Counted from the first letter of the stretch, positions 1 to 11,752 are shown. The stretch: 64,000 nt of DNA from Liopterus haemorrhoidalis (GCA_963971575.1 OZ020616.1:20069713-20133712); one strand, 5' to 3'. Made by a program: numbers and translations. Notes: generated from the letters alone by a model not told the origin.

Positions 1-695
1 CCGTTTTACAGAATTTACACTTAATGGCAATGACTTTAAAATATTAACGGAGTCTTTTTTCATTACATCCTCAATGACGTCTTTATTGCAGCTATAACAA
101 CTTCTTCAGCGATTGTGTTTCCCCCTCTTTGCTATATTAAGCGAAATCTTGTACGAAGCTATTAATCCTCCTTCAGTTTCAACTTTAGTAGACTGCTTAA
201 TAAATTTTTTTATAGTTGGTCGACATGTGAATTTTTCTTTAAGTTTTTTGAAAAATTCAAATTCTTTATTTTTTTTATCTAACACTGTTCACAGTTTGAA
301 AAGATAGCTAAAACTGCGTATGATATTTGCGTTTGTAACGTCAACACGTGACATTTGGACAAGCGCACATATGCATATGACCTATAAACTAGAAGTGCAG
401 AGTTCGTGCCACTGCGCGCTGGTACGTAAATACTTGTTTCACCCGAATAAATATACGTTTATTAATTTATGTTCTATAAAGAAACTGATATTAAGTCAAT
501 TATAAAAACATTCACAAATTTTACATACTCAATTAGGTATGTGTGATTTGCGTATTAAGAACTGTTTTTTCTTCGACCCCCCAATCGACCCTTCCGATTC
601 GGATCGACCCCCATTCGACCCCCTGGCTCAGATCGACCCCCGCTTTTGTTAAATAGACCCCTGGGGGTCTATATAGACCACTTTGGCGACCTCTG
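1..695 (-). pseudogene. Decayed hAT (ZBED5-like) transposase and its terminal region
   Basis: Read on the minus strand, bases 1-300 give a run of hAT residues resembling the N-terminal half of ZBED5/FAM200-type transposases (a lysine-rich stretch, then IAEEVVIAA, then LKSLPLSVNSV) in three frames, with frameshifts near 125 and 85. Bases 570-660 repeat the short motif TCGACCCCC several times, and the block ends at 691-695 in CCTCTG, so the minus strand begins CAGAGGTCGCC, a hAT-like end. The other end lies outside the window. The coding part is clearly non-functional. The family link is from motif recognition only. Confidence 0.55.
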
Positions 696-1083
696 ATCTA
701 AAGGAACTCGATGTAGCGAAATTGATATTTTTCACCTTAATTTACAGCAATTTAAAAAGGCTTTAAACACGATTTTATTGAACTGCTGAATTTTATTACT
801 GGTTGTTATGTGTAATTTGTATGTTATTGTTACTTTTGTAAATGTTGTATAATAAATTGTAATTGTACCATTCCTATAATTGGGATTTGTATCCTGTTGG
901 AATGGTCAAATATATATAAATGAAAAAGATAAATAAATAAACGACCTAAATAAAATATACATTTCTGCAATCGCCAGTCACGTTATCAAAAAACTGTCCC
1001 TATTGTCATTCTTATCACACTCATACAGCACTAGGCTGATGACAGCAAAATAGGCGGTACAGAAAAATTTTTATAAATACAAA
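696..1083. other. Probable LINE 3' tail, otherwise unassigned
   Basis: AT-rich sequence without a usable reading frame. It ends near 930-950 in an AAATAAATAAA-type run like the 3' end of a non-LTR retrotransposon on the + strand. No coding remnant is readable, so the LINE call is weak. Confidence 0.25.
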
Positions 1084-1545
1084 ATGAAAAACTATTATTA
1101 TTTCTATATGCATAATGTCTATAATCTCTTCAATAATTTTCTGGAATTATTTGATAAAGAAAATAATGTTTATAATAATAAGCAAAAAATTAAACAATGG
1201 CTAAATTCTTTAAATGTTGCAGATGTAAATAACATTCTTGATATGTAATCATTATACTGTAATTCTATAATCTAAGAACATTTTTTTTATATATATATTT
1301 CATTACCTACTATATACTTTTTTTAAATTAATTTTATGAATTCTTTTTTTTTTCTTTTGTACCTGCGTAACTTTATCAGATTAAATACTTAACATTGATA
1401 AGCCGCTTACTGAACACTGTTCATTGTGATGTTGCTTCTTGGAAGTCAATTTGTTTTATATTTATCTATGTATCTGATGTAACTGATAAAACTGTGTATA
1501 ATGTAAAGAAAAATATTAAATAAATTATTATTATTATTAATATAA
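1084..1545 (+). pseudogene. LINE 3'-end fragment
   Basis: Bases 1084-1248 translate in one frame to a hydrophilic peptide ending IKQWLNSLNVADVNNILDM and a stop, the style of the extreme C-terminus of CR1/jockey-type LINE polymerases. A 3' UTR follows and ends in AAATAAATTATTATTATTATTA at about 1520-1545, a typical short-repeat tail. Endonuclease and reverse transcriptase are absent, so this is a 5'-truncated copy. Confidence 0.45.
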
Positions 1546-1961
1546 TACTTACGGTTATCCATTATGAACAGAATTATTTTTAACCTTTCCTACAATTATA
1601 TAATGCGAAGTTATAATTAATTATTTGTTAATTGTCATTTCCATCTATTTATCAATTCATGATTTATTGATTCATGAACACCGCTGACCGTTAATTACCT
1701 AGGGATAGTGGAGGAGCGCGGCCTAGTGGGGAAGACGGCCCACTCAATTTTAAATAATATCTTTTTTTATTATATCTTTTTATTGGCCATTAGTCTATAC
1801 AACCATATCAGCCAGCTAAATAGAAATTCATACAATATAAGTATACAATATAAATACAATAATACATATACAATAATTTTATAATAATTTTCTTCACAAC
1901 AAAAGTTTTTTCAGGTGTATTATTTTAATTTCATTGCCTAGTTATAATTGTCTTTATAACT
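1546..1961. other. No recognised feature
   Basis: AT-rich, no open frame, no inverted repeat or family motif recognised. A small GC-richer patch lies at 1705-1745. Confidence 0.4.
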
Positions 1962-2344
1962 GTCTATATCAGTGTTCAACTCGTGGCCCGCGGACAGGTG
2001 CCGGTCCGCAGAAAAATCCTTGCCGGTCCGCGAAATATTTTGAACGAATCATGTAGATGCACACTTCTATTCACGAGTATATAGCACATTTTTTTAGTCG
2101 ACGCAGAAGCTAACTTTTGTCCGAACCATGATTTATTTAATATTTACTAGCCCCAATACAACGCTTCTCGCGGCTCTTTGGAATAGTCGCTTATAAGAGG
2201 AAGATATAGAAATGTTTCCACTTTTGGAAGAACTTTTGATTGCTGCCAGACAACCAGAAAGTCATATTCAACAATAAGTCAACATTTAAGAGCATTAGTT
2301 GAAAATTTTAATAATTATTTCCCTGAAAATGAGGATCCTCCTAA

Positions 2345-2509
2345 AGTTTATTGAAATTAAAGTACAATTATGTATTTATTGTATGTATATTAGGTACAGT
2401 ATGTATATTATGTATTTACAAATATTTTATTTTGTAACTGTCATATATGAAAAACTACATCAACAACTGCATCAAATTATTCAATGTTTAAATATTATTT
2501 ATTTCAACA
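2345..2509 (-). repeat. Copia-type 3' LTR (partial)
   Basis: On the minus strand the pol frame runs through a purine tract (GAGGGGGAG) and straight into TGTTGAAATAAATAATATT, the expected start of an LTR. The following 165 bases are AT-rich and non-coding up to the junction with hAT sequence at about 2344. The 5' partner LTR was not found, so the end is approximate. Confidence 0.45.
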
Positions 2510-4240
2510 CTCCCCCTCATTGAATAATTTTTGCAAAGCAATTGCAATCTTGGTGCAGCTAGAGGTTTTGTTAGCATATCTGCTAATTGTTCTGTAGTTG
2601 AAATTTTCTGAACATTTATTTCACCTTCAGTCACCAGTTCTCTCACAAAATAATGCCTTATTCGTATATGTTTCGTCTTTTGATGCATTTCTGGATTATG
2701 TGACAGACGAATGGCAGCTTCGTTGTCCATATGGAGAACAGGAACATTCATGCATTCAGTAATTTCATTCAAAAACCTCTTCAACCAGCAAATATCGCGA
2801 GCAGCAACAATTTCTGCTTCAGTGGTTGAAATTGAGACTGCCGTTTTCTACTGAACCACGATATTGGACCACCTACGTAAACGCAAATGACGCCTGACGT
2901 TGAGCGACCAGTGCTAAAATCACCACCATGATCAGCGTCACTATAACATTCCAATTTTCCTGTTCTATGTCCAGCTTTATAGAGAATTCCATAATCTATG
3001 GTACTTTTTAGATATCGAAGAATTCTTTTTATTTTAACTACGTCTTGATGTGTTGGATTTTCAAGACATCTCGACGTAACACCAACAGCATATACCAAGT
3101 CAAAGCGTGTTCCAGTCACCAAGTATAGAAGAGCTCCAACTACTTGACGGTATGGAATGTTTACAACTGCGGAGTTGTTATCGTTACTTTCGTCTCTTTT
3201 ATCGTCTTTTAGTATTGGTGTTGTAACTGGCCGGCAATCATTCATACCATTTTTTTCTAAAATTCTTTTTATGTAGCTTTCTTGACTTACTGTTATAGAA
3301 TCATCTTTCCTTCTTTGAATTTCTAGACCTAAATAATAAGAAGCTGATTTACATGTTATCTTGAATTCTTCCCTTAATTCTGCCATTAACTGTTCTAAAA
3401 ATGTCATGTTTTTCGCTGCTACTAATCCATCATCCACATATAATGCTAAAATAACTTTGTTTTCATCTTTTCTTCGCATAAAGATACAAACATCCGCTTC
3501 ACTTCTTTTGAATCCCAATTTTAGTAAATACTCGGTAAATCTTTCATTCCAACATCTTGGTGCTTGCTTGAGTCCATACAGACTTCTTTTCAAACTGCAA
3601 ACTCTATTGGAATCATCTTCATAACCCTCCGGCTGTAACATGTAAATTTTCTCTTTTAACTTACCATATAAGAAAGCTGTAGTTATATCAAATTGTGTTA
3701 AAACCATATTCTGATATGCTGCAATGCTAAGTACAGCTCTAATTGATGCTGCTTTTGCAACCGGGCTAAACGTTTGATCATAATCAATAGGTGTGTTCGA
3801 TTTGCACATTTGCAGTTACTGTTTATTGCCGCGTTAAAAAAATCTGTTCGTTTGGTCGCAGTAACTGCAAATCTGTTTAATTTGTCGTAATTTACTGCCA
3901 GTTTATGACGCTACTGCGAAAAAGTTACAGCTGTTTCTCTTGCGGATTATTTGTTACGGCTGTTAACGCTTTAACGCGGCAGTAAACAGTAACTGCAAAT
4001 GTGCAAATCGAACACACCTATTACCTTTCTTTTGTGAATAACCCTTTATTACCAATGTAGCTTTGTATTTTTCAATGGATCCATATTCTTAATGTCTTCT
4101 GCAACTTGCTGTAGAGTTTCTGTTTTGTTTATTTTCTTTTCTACTGTTTCATATCTGTCTGGTGGTATGCCTTTATTTGCTCTTGAATATCTTCTTACCA
4201 TTTCTTCAACTTGTATGTTTTCCTCATTTTGTGCCATAAC
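2488..4240 (-). pseudogene. Copia-type retrotransposon pol (reverse transcriptase and RNase H)
   Basis: On the minus strand 2781-3789 encodes the copia reverse transcriptase: YDQTFSPVAK, FDITTAFLYGKLKE, CSLKRSLYGLKQAPRCWNE and the catalytic LYVDDGL are all present. RNase H begins in this frame (CYSDADHGGD) and continues after a frameshift near 2850 into 2488-2784 (STTE, HMDNEAAI, KTKHIRIRHYF, ADMLTKPL). The N-terminal part of the polymerase (KATLVIKGYSQKKG) lies at 4021-4075, separated by a MITE at 3790-4018. Gag, protease and integrase are missing. The copy sits inside the hAT at 1970-6352 and cannot be functional. Confidence 0.85.
3790..4018. mobile_element. Tc1/mariner-type MITE inside the copia polymerase
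   Basis: A 229-bp element with nearly perfect inverted repeats of about 45 bp, starting GGTGTGTTCGATTTGCACAT, flanked by the dinucleotide TA at 3788-3789 and 4019-4020. The copia frame is interrupted exactly here and resumes on both sides. TA duplications suggest mobilisation by a Tc1/mariner transposase. No coding capacity. Confidence 0.85.
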
Positions 4241-4463
4241 TTGATAAGTTCCAACATCTTTAACTTCGTAGTTGAAATTGGGTCCGGTGTCCTATATATA
4301 TAAATATACACGAATTTTCAAATTTTTTAAAGTGTGTCGGAAAGAAGGTCGTTACCTTGAAGTTGGTTACCTTGAGTTACCTTGAGTGGGTGGATTTTCT
4401 TGAGTTACAAAGGTAAAAGTTTCGTATAATCATCAATTACATTATTTGTCAATATATGGCTGC
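4241..4463. other. Unassigned sequence within the nested block
   Basis: Contains several close repeats of GTTACCTTGA at 4350-4395, otherwise nothing recognisable. It lies between the copia fragment and the next MITE and may be copia remnant or separate repeat. Confidence 0.3.
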
Positions 4464-4727
4464 ATATCGCGGGTGACCTGGCAATACCTCCTATCTGCAT
4501 AAATAGAAATTTAAAGGAGAGGTAATAAACTGCTTTATGTCAGCCGTTTTTGCGTAGTTTAAGATAAAAGGTAATGCTTTGTACGAAGTTTAGACCTTAA
4601 ATATTTTTCTTGTTTAAGAAGTATTGTCACAACTTGTGCACTAATACGTGGGTTACAATACAAACCAAGAACTTATTTTCGAACTAAAAATTGTATATAG
4701 GAGGTATTGCCAGGTCACCAGCGATAT
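4464..4727. mobile_element. MITE with about 30-bp inverted repeats
   Basis: Left end ATATCGCGGGTGACCTGGCA and right end its near-perfect reverse complement (one mismatch in about 30 bp, continuing into ATACCTCCTAT). The total is 264 bp with no reading frame. Target duplication not resolved, so the superfamily is unknown. Confidence 0.7.
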
Positions 4728-4829
4728 AACGTTCTTCACTATTCCATAGAGTGTTTTTGCCATTAAACTAGAAGATAGGTAGCTCGCTGCGCTCGGGTTC
4801 TTCTAACCAAACATCACAGAGTACAGCGT
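4728..4829. repeat. Single copy of the 84-88 bp GAGCGAAGCGAGC repeat, reversed
   Basis: Bases 4755-4812 hold the reverse complement of the minisatellite unit found at 34904-36727 (CATTAAACTAGAAG, GCTCGCTGCGCTCGG, TTCTAACCAAAC). It shows that the unit is also dispersed outside that array. Confidence 0.55.
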
Positions 4830-5832
4830 GACATGTATGTTGTGAAATTACGTGCAGACGCATCTCTTCCCCCTCTTACACCAAGAAGTACTATGCACTA
4901 AGCCAATAAAAATGGAAAAGGTATTATCATATATAAAAAAAGTTATTAATTTTATAAGATCTCGAGGCTTAAATCAGCGACAATCTTCTGCTTTCTTAAG
5001 TGAATTACAATGCGAATATTCAGGTTTGTCCTACTATACCGAGGTACGTTGGTTATCCTGCTCCAAGATTCTCCAACAATTCTGGGATTTGAAAGAAGAA
5101 ATATCTCAGTTTTTAATAACTAAAAATCAAGACGTAAGTTTGTTTTTTGATCCAATATGGTTGCAGAATTTATCTTTCATGGTTGATATAACACAACACT
5201 TAACCGATTTAAATTTAGCGCTGCAAGGAAAAGATCAGATCATTACGAACATGTGTGACAAAGTTAAAGCATACAAATGTAAGCTAGTTCTTTGGGAAAA
5301 GCAACTCAAAGATGGAGATCTAGCGCACTTTCCGACGTGCAACATCGAGATTCTGTGCGACTCAAATTTGAAGGCAAAATTCATTGAAACTGGTGTGCCT
5401 GAATTTTACAAATATTTACCAGGGTTGAAAATACTCGAAAATTCGCATATGAAATAATATCCATGTTCGGAAGTACTTATCGGTGCGAGCAGATATTTAC
5501 ACTTATGAAATGAAATAAGTCTCCTCTCAGATCCAGAATTAACGACGCTCACCTTGGGTCAGTTTTGAAAGTAATAACTGCGAACAGGATTTCTCCCGAG
5601 ATAGGAAAGATAGTAGAAGAGAAGAGAAGCCAAGTGTCAGGAAGCAAACATTAAGTTTTTCTTGTTTTTTTTATTTTTTATACCTTACTATTCGAAATAA
5701 ACCTATGTTTATTCCACCAAGTTTCAAGTTTCCCAAGTTCCAAGTTTCTATGAATATTGATTTTTTTTTTGCGGCCCTAAACTTAAACCTTTTTAATTTG
5801 ACCCATGTTAACCTTTGAGTTTGACATGCTTG
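4830..5832 (+). pseudogene. Second hAT transposase (Buster/GTF2IRD2-like), central part
   Basis: The frame 4852-5457 gives the typical mid-region of Buster/ZBED5/GTF2IRD2-type hAT proteins: NFIRSRGLNQRQ, YYTEVRWLS, LKEEISQFL, FMVDITQHLTDLN and LWEKQL, followed by FPTC. The dimerisation region continues out of frame at 5460-5650. The sequence then ends in TTTTTTTTGCGGCCC and TGACATGCTTGCTCT, a GTF2IRD2-like hAT terminus. It interrupts the hAT at 1970-6352 and is a different family from its host. N-terminus and catalytic aspartates are missing. Confidence 0.75.
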
Positions 5833-6365
5833 CTCTGGATTAATAATCCATTCTTGAAAGATATAAAGTCATGTGTACTTGATCCACGTGAAAAAGAAAA
5901 GCTGATTAAGTTGTTTTGTGATGTCACTCTGGTGTCCAGACATAAAATGCAATCATTGTCTCAATTTTGAAAATCGCTAGAAAAAGAATATCCATCTTTG
6001 AGTTATAAAGTTATCAAATTATTAGTCATTTTTTCGACTTTACTATTTGTGCGAAAAGATTTTTTCAGCCATGTCAATAATAAAAACCAAACAGAGAAAT
6101 CGAATGGATGTTAACGCAGCGCTTCGTCTGTCAGAAACAATTCTGCAGCCACGTATATCAAATTTTCTAACAAAGAAGCAGCAGCAGAGGTCGCACTAAA
6201 ATTGTAATTATATAACTGTATAACATATACCTATATAATAATAAAATACTATAATATATTGGTTTTTATTTGTGTCGTAGCTTTCAGCCAGTCCGTGAAA
6301 TATTTACCCTATTTTCACCGGTTCGCGGGGGCAAAAAGGTTGAAGAACACTGGTCTATATCATAT

Positions 6366-6845
6366 ATTGCCTACTACATTCTGAAGATGCTGTCTTTTAA
6401 AAATTTTACTATGTGTTTGAAATTCCTAATGTTGTTTCTGTCTAGTAGTGTATTCAAATTTAAACTGTTTAGTCCATTTTTCTTAAGCGATTCTGGCATT
6501 TTATTTCTGGCCTCTTCATACAAATAACAATCAATCAATATAATGTTGTAATGACGCGATTGTTTCATAGTCACAGGTGCAAAGAGGGTTTTGAATAACG
6601 CCAATTTTGTTCAGATGTTCTGGAGTGTTGCAATGTCCAATTCTAATTCTACATATTTGAATAAAATTTATCCTTTTACTTTTATATTTTTGGAACCAAG
6701 GTTTTTTTGTAATAATTTTTTAAATATCTCCATATCTTTTCCCTTTTGTAAGTAAGCTTGTATTGTAATCGTTCTGCCATTTGTGAAACATTTTAATCTG
6801 ATAACTGCAATTAAATCCGACATTGATAAAATAATACCTTATAGG
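6366..6845 (-). pseudogene. LINE polymerase C-terminus (jockey/I/R1-like), part 1
   Basis: On the minus strand bases 6500-6720 give RIRIGHCNTPEHL, then PLCTCDYETI, LQHYI and after a frameshift DCYLYEEARNKM, the Cys/His cluster found downstream of RNase H in jockey-, I- and R1-group LINEs. It continues in scattered frames to 6366. Two further pieces of the same minus-strand element lie at 7856-8000 and 10062-10215, separated by two hAT-like repeats. Confidence 0.6.
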
Positions 6846-7855
6846 CAATGTTGTAATAGATACCTTTAAAACAATATCTAGATACAGATACATATACCTA
6901 AGAAAAAATGTGTCTAGATACAGATACAGAATTATAAAAAATATCTAGATACAGATACATGCCAAAAAAAATTTTCTAGATACAGCTAGATACTTTTGAA
7001 AAAAACATTGAAAAATGAAAAATCAGTATTATACAGGCTATTCAAAAATGACCGCGACGTCACAGAAAGCCCACAAAATTCAAGGTAAAACACTATTCTA
7101 CGGAATAATTTTGTACTAAATAACGAATGTATTATGTTAGTCATATGTACCAACGTATAAGACTAATGTTAGTCTTATAGATACGCAGCTATGATCTTGT
7201 TAAGGGAATGTTCCACTCAATCAAATTTTAGCCAAATTAGAGCCAGGTTTCAAGTGAAGAAATGTCTCAAAAAAAAATATCAAAGTGTACTTTAAATCAT
7301 TGGATACTTTTGAAAGGCCTTAATATGTCTTGCCCAAGGCCTCCCAAAACCACTTCCAAACCACTTGTGTGGATATAATTTTTCATATGTTTTTAGTAAA
7401 TTGGTCTTTAAAATAGCATCACTATTTATTTAAAACTTTCTTTTCATTAATAATGACCCATTTTCTTAAGTGTTGCATATAATATTTACTATTTTTACGA
7501 CCGATCAAAACCTACGAAAAACAAGTGAGAATAACATATTTTTTTAACATTTCATATAAATTTAATTTGTAAACGTCAGATTTTCAATTGTTTTCTGTAT
7601 TTTGTTCATAGCGAAAATAAAATATTCAAAATAACAATTTATAATTAAACTATTATATCAGCTCTGTATCATGGTATAAAAATAAAGTAACGACAAAGTA
7701 TCTAAAATACAGATACAAGATACTTAAATTTAAATATCTAGATACAGATACAGATACATACATATTGCAAAATGTATCTAATTTGTATCTAGATACTTGA
7801 AAAAGTATTTAGTTACTGTATGTAGATACTTGTAAGTAGATACATTACAACACTG
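6846..7855. mobile_element. hAT-like non-autonomous repeat, copy A
   Basis: Starts CAATGTTGTAATAGATAC and ends GTATACATTACAACACTG-like (last bases TACATTACAACACTG), fitting a hAT end of the CAGTGTTGTAAT type. Both ends are packed with the subterminal motif ATCTAGATACAGATAC. Copy B (8001-10061) is the same sequence in opposite orientation; the pair shares blocks such as AAACAAAATACAG and ACTAACATTAGTCTTATAGA. No transposase frame. The 8-bp target duplication could not be recognised. Confidence 0.65.
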
Positions 7856-8000
7856 ATTACCAGCTATGATAACTCCTAAGAATTTCGCACTATTTTTTTC
7901 TAGTGGTGACTGTCCAAAGAACGATAACCAGTACGCTGGCTTACATAGCATTTAAGGTAAGGAAATTTGAGGTAAACCATTGTGTTGCTGTTAAAAGGGT
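7856..8000 (-). pseudogene. LINE reverse transcriptase fragment, part 2
   Basis: The minus strand reads FGQSPLEKNSAKFLGVIIAGN, matching the post-palm segment (KFLGVxID) of LINE reverse transcriptases. It lies between the two inverted hAT-like repeats and in order between parts 1 and 3 of the same LINE. Confidence 0.55.
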
Positions 8001-10061
8001 CAACGTTGTTTGCAGTAATTAATGTATCTAGATACAGTAACTAGATACTTTTTTCTCACCTATCAGAAAGCTATAGTTTTCTGTTGCCATAGCAAAGTGG
8101 AAAATTGGTGTTTGCTGAGAAGTGTTTTCTATCCAAGGCAACCTAATCGAAAAATACTTTCCGCTCTAGCGCAGAAAGTATTTTCCGATTGGTCAACATA
8201 AATTAAATAATACTACACATTTAAGTTTATTTTTTGTAATTAATTGTTACTTTAAGTATTATTTTAAGTATTAAAATTAATTCCTCCGTCGACCAAAGAG
8301 TTGGCAGTTACACAATATACTATTATATATATTATTACCTTTCTCTTGACTTTTGCGGCAAGAGTTCTAACACTATTTTCTTTGCCGCTTCCTCTATCTC
8401 CTCGTCAGCCTCGCTGCTTACTTCATCTTCATACATTATTATTTAACAAACGTAGAAATACCAATGTATTTTAAAATAATTATTTTGACATTCGTTTAAT
8501 TGTTTATGAACATCGTAGCAACGACAAGCCACCTATTATGTATGTATATAAATCTAACATACATAATGAATAATAATAAATCTAATAAATTTCTATTTCT
8601 TATTTTTTGAATTTTTTAAACTAGGTGTTCGTAGAAAAAACAGTATGTGTGACACGCGCAGAAAGTACATTTGCTGATTTCGAAAGATTGCTTCAATCAT
8701 TCTCAATCGGCAAATGTATACTTTCTGCGCTTGTTACACAATATACTATTTCAAGTATCTAGATACAAATGAGATACTTTTTGAAATATGTATCTGTATC
8801 TGCATCTAGATATTTAAATTTAAGTATCTTGTATCTGTATTTCAGGTACTTTGATCGTTACTTTATTTTCATACCATGATACCGAGCTGATATTATAGTT
8901 TAATTATAAATTGTTATTTTAAATATTTTATTTTTACTATAAACAAAATTCAGAAAACAATTAAAATGCTGACGTTTACAAATTAAATTTATATGGAACG
9001 TCAAAAAAAAAAAACTAACTCGTTTTTCGTAGCTTTTGAACGGCCGTAAAAATAGTAGGTATTTAGGTACAACAATAGTAGGTACAACACTTAAGAAAAA
9101 TGGGTCATTATTAATGAAAACTAAGTTTTTGAATAACTATTGTTGCTATTTTGATGAACAATTTACTAAAACCATATGAAAAATTATATCCACACAAGTC
9201 GTTTGGGAGTGGACAGTGGTTTTGTGAAGCCTTGGGCAAGACAAATCAAGGCCCTTCAAAAGTATCCAGTGATTGAAAATACACTTTGATAATTTTTTTG
9301 AGGCATTTCATCACTTGACCTGGCTCTAGACCGCCTCACCCAAGGACCGGCCATGCTAGCGTGGATATTAAGTTCATTTTCTAATTGAAATCAGTAAGAT
9401 AAGTAGGTGTCTTTCCTAAAGGAGGTAAAATTAAATAAATTATTAAACGTTCATATAAATTTAATTTGTCAGTGTGAGAATGTCAACTGAAATTTTGTTT
9501 ATAAATTAAATTTGTATGGAATGAGAAAAAATAATAATAATCACATATTTCTAATCAGTAATTTTTCAGACATTACACGAATTCCACTTCAATTAGGGCT
9601 AAAATTTGATTGAAAGAAACATCCTCTGCGTATCTATACTGACTGAGATCTTATTCTTTATCGTTTGAGCACGTATCTATAAGACTAACATTAGTCTTAT
9701 AGATACGTAGTTCATACATTAGCACATATGGCTAACATAATACATACGTTATTTAGTACAAATTTATTCCGTAGAATAGTGTTTTACCTTGATTTAGTGG
9801 GCATTTTGTGACCTGACGGTCATTTTTTGAACAGCCTGTATAATACTGATTAACATGCACTGTTTTGTTTGGTAAAAAAAAATCATTTTTCAGTGATGTT
9901 TCAAAAGTATCTAGTTGTATCTAGATACACACATTTTTGGCATGTATCTGTATCCAGATATTTTTATAATTCTGTATCTGTATCTGCATCTAGATACAAT
10001 TTTTCTTAGGTATTTGTATCTGTATCTAGATATTTTTTTAAATGCATCTATTACAACACTG
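8001..10061. mobile_element. hAT-like non-autonomous repeat, copy B (inverted relative to copy A)
   Basis: Begins with a degraded CAACGTTG...GTAATTAATGTATC and ends ATCTATTACAACACTG. Carries the same ATCTAGATACAGATAC subterminal motifs as copy A, reversed, and the same internal blocks. It is interrupted at 8052-8742 by an unrelated insert: copy A has the uninterrupted junction at ACTTTTTCAAGTATC. An AT-rich frame at 9915-10214 is only a translation of the subterminal motifs. Confidence 0.65.
8052..8742 (-). mobile_element. Hairpin-flanked insert with a Crypton-like exon (tentative)
   Basis: This block is absent from copy A and so is an insertion of about 690 bp. Two hairpins share the core GCGCAGAAAGTA: a short one at 8149-8190 and a long one at 8658-8730 with arms of about 25 bases (GCGCAGAAAGTACATTTGC and its complement). 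On the minus strand 8439-8343 is an ATG-initiated acidic exon ending KIVLELLPQKSRER and a GTAATA donor, resembling the N-terminus preceding the core-binding domain in Crypton-type tyrosine recombinase elements. No recombinase core is present. The superfamily is an inference. Confidence 0.35.
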
Positions 10062-10215
10062 GTTATTTGCCCGAACCAGTGGTGTCAAGTGGTGTCATCT
10101 GCTAACAAAATTGATTTTGAAGTTGCATTGACTGGAAAATCGTTTATGTACAATATATCAGGAAGGCCAAAGAGCCTTGAGGCACCCCAAGGACTGTATA
10201 TTTCTTGTGCTTAAA
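10062..10215 (-). pseudogene. LINE reverse transcriptase fragment, part 3
   Basis: The minus strand reads VLGVPQGSL followed by a LIY segment, DFPVNATSKS and LLADDTT over two frames: the GVPQGS and ADD palm motifs of LINE reverse transcriptases. Copy B of the hAT-like repeat is inserted directly after the ADD motif. Confidence 0.6.
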
Positions 10216-11752
10216 GATCTTACCTGATCTTACCTTATCTCAGTAGTATCAAAAGTGATAGAAAAGTGCTTTGCGAACAGGATTTATACATTCCTAGAAA
10301 AATTTAAAATATTAAATAATAATCAATTTGGCTTCCGTAAAAATTTATCAACCATCAACGCTATTTATAAATGCATTAATTATCTATATAAAAATATCGA
10401 CGATAATCAAAATATTGTTGCTGTATTTGCAGATCTAACTAAAGCGTTTGACTGTGTAAAACACGATATCCTTTTAAATAAGATTTACAATCTAGGTATT
10501 AGAGGTCCTGCTCATACGTGGATCTGTACTTATCTAACAAATAGAGAACAAGTGGTTCAAATAAAAGATTCATTCTCAAATAAACAAACATTATCAGGTT
10601 CGGTTCCTCAGGGATAATTCTTGGGCCTTTATTATATTTACTATATGTGAATGACTTTCCAAATGGCATCGATAATGGTGTTGTAATTCAATTTGCAGAT
10701 GACATTCTTGTCTGCAAAACGATACATCTATCGACAATATTATAACAAAAACAAATATTAATATAACGTACATGAACAACTGGTTCACACAGAATAATTT
10801 ACTACTAAATGCTTCTAAAACTAAAATAATGACACTTAATACTGATGAAGTAGAAACAACTAACATATCGAACAACATTGTCCCACAGCTTGAAAATGTC
10901 AATCACACAAAGTTCTTAGGTACTATCATTGACAACAAATTAAAATGGAATTATCACATAGATATGATAAGCACAAAAATTTCAAAAGCATGTTTCTGTC
11001 TTAGAAAACTAGTAAACATTACAAGCGGAAACACCGGTAAAATATATTATTTCTCAAATATACATTCGATTCTCTCGTACGGCATCATTTGTTGGGGCAT
11101 CTCCTCGGACGCTACACGTATATTCAAGTTGCAAAAGTTCGCAGTTCGCATTTTAAAGGGTAAACCACAAAGAACTTCTTGTAAACCCATATTTGAAGAC
11201 TTAGAAATACTCCCACTACCATGCGTTTATATATATGAAACGTTATTATATGCTTTTAAAAACAAAAGCCACTTTAATCTATTAGGGCAAAATAATGGAT
11301 ATAAAACGAGACATGGCCACACATTATTGACTTTTCTTCGTCACAGATTAAGTCTGCACGAGAAGAGTCCGGACTATATGGCCATAAAACAATTTAATAA
11401 GCTCCCTGAAACCATCAAAAAAATATCAACTCTCATCAATTTTAAAATTAAACTAAAACAATTTTTAATGGAAAAATGCTACTATGAAATTAGCGAATAC
11501 TTAATTAACACTGAATGTTCCCCAACTAATTAAATCTATCTGCATAATGATGCAAAAACTATCTGCATCATTAAAACCCTTAAAATATAAAGAAAATGTA
11601 TTCTTCATTTTATTTTATAAGTTCTTATGCATGTTTTTATACATCTAATTTAAATATTGCACTGACTGTATTGTATTGTATTGACTTGTTCTATGTCTAC
11701 AGCTGTAAGATCGACTGAACAATAAATATTATTATTATTATTATTATATTAT
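10216..11752 (+). pseudogene. 5'-truncated LINE (CR1/L2-like group, no RNase H)
   Basis: The frame 10246-10617 holds VVSKVIEKC, NQFGFRKNLST, FADLTKAFDCVKHD and SGSVPQG and then hits a stop. The ADD region at 10680-10700 is out of frame. The frame 10772-11533 carries the thumb and C-terminus (LLLNASKTKIM, FLGTIIDNKLKWNYHI, LSYGIICWG, FNKLPETIKKI). The 3' UTR ends in an ATT microsatellite at 11727-11750. There is no RNase H domain. The layout and C-terminal style match the LINE at 17514-21700. It carries at least two frame breaks. Confidence 0.85.

Larger units (their letters stand above)
1970..6352 (+). mobile_element. hAT transposon with 8-bp target duplication, loaded with nested insertions
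   Basis: The element starts CAGTGTTCAAC and ends GTTGAAGAACACTG, with GTCTATAT at both 1962-1969 and 6353-6360, a perfect 8-bp duplication as expected for hAT. It is a sibling of the copy at 34147-37381: both begin with the same GTCCGC-rich end and share the block ending ATGAGGATCCTC. Near the right end (6060-6200) is the conserved hAT dimerisation region (CEKIF-like, then KTKQRNRMDVNAALRL). Bases 2344-5832 were inserted later and are absent from the sibling. The transposase is not intact. Confidence 0.85.

Noticed and set aside
9915..10214. 99-codon + strand frame rich in Tyr, Leu and Asp
   Set aside because: Translation of the ATCTAGATACAGATAC subterminal repeat of the hAT-like element, continuing into the antisense of a LINE.
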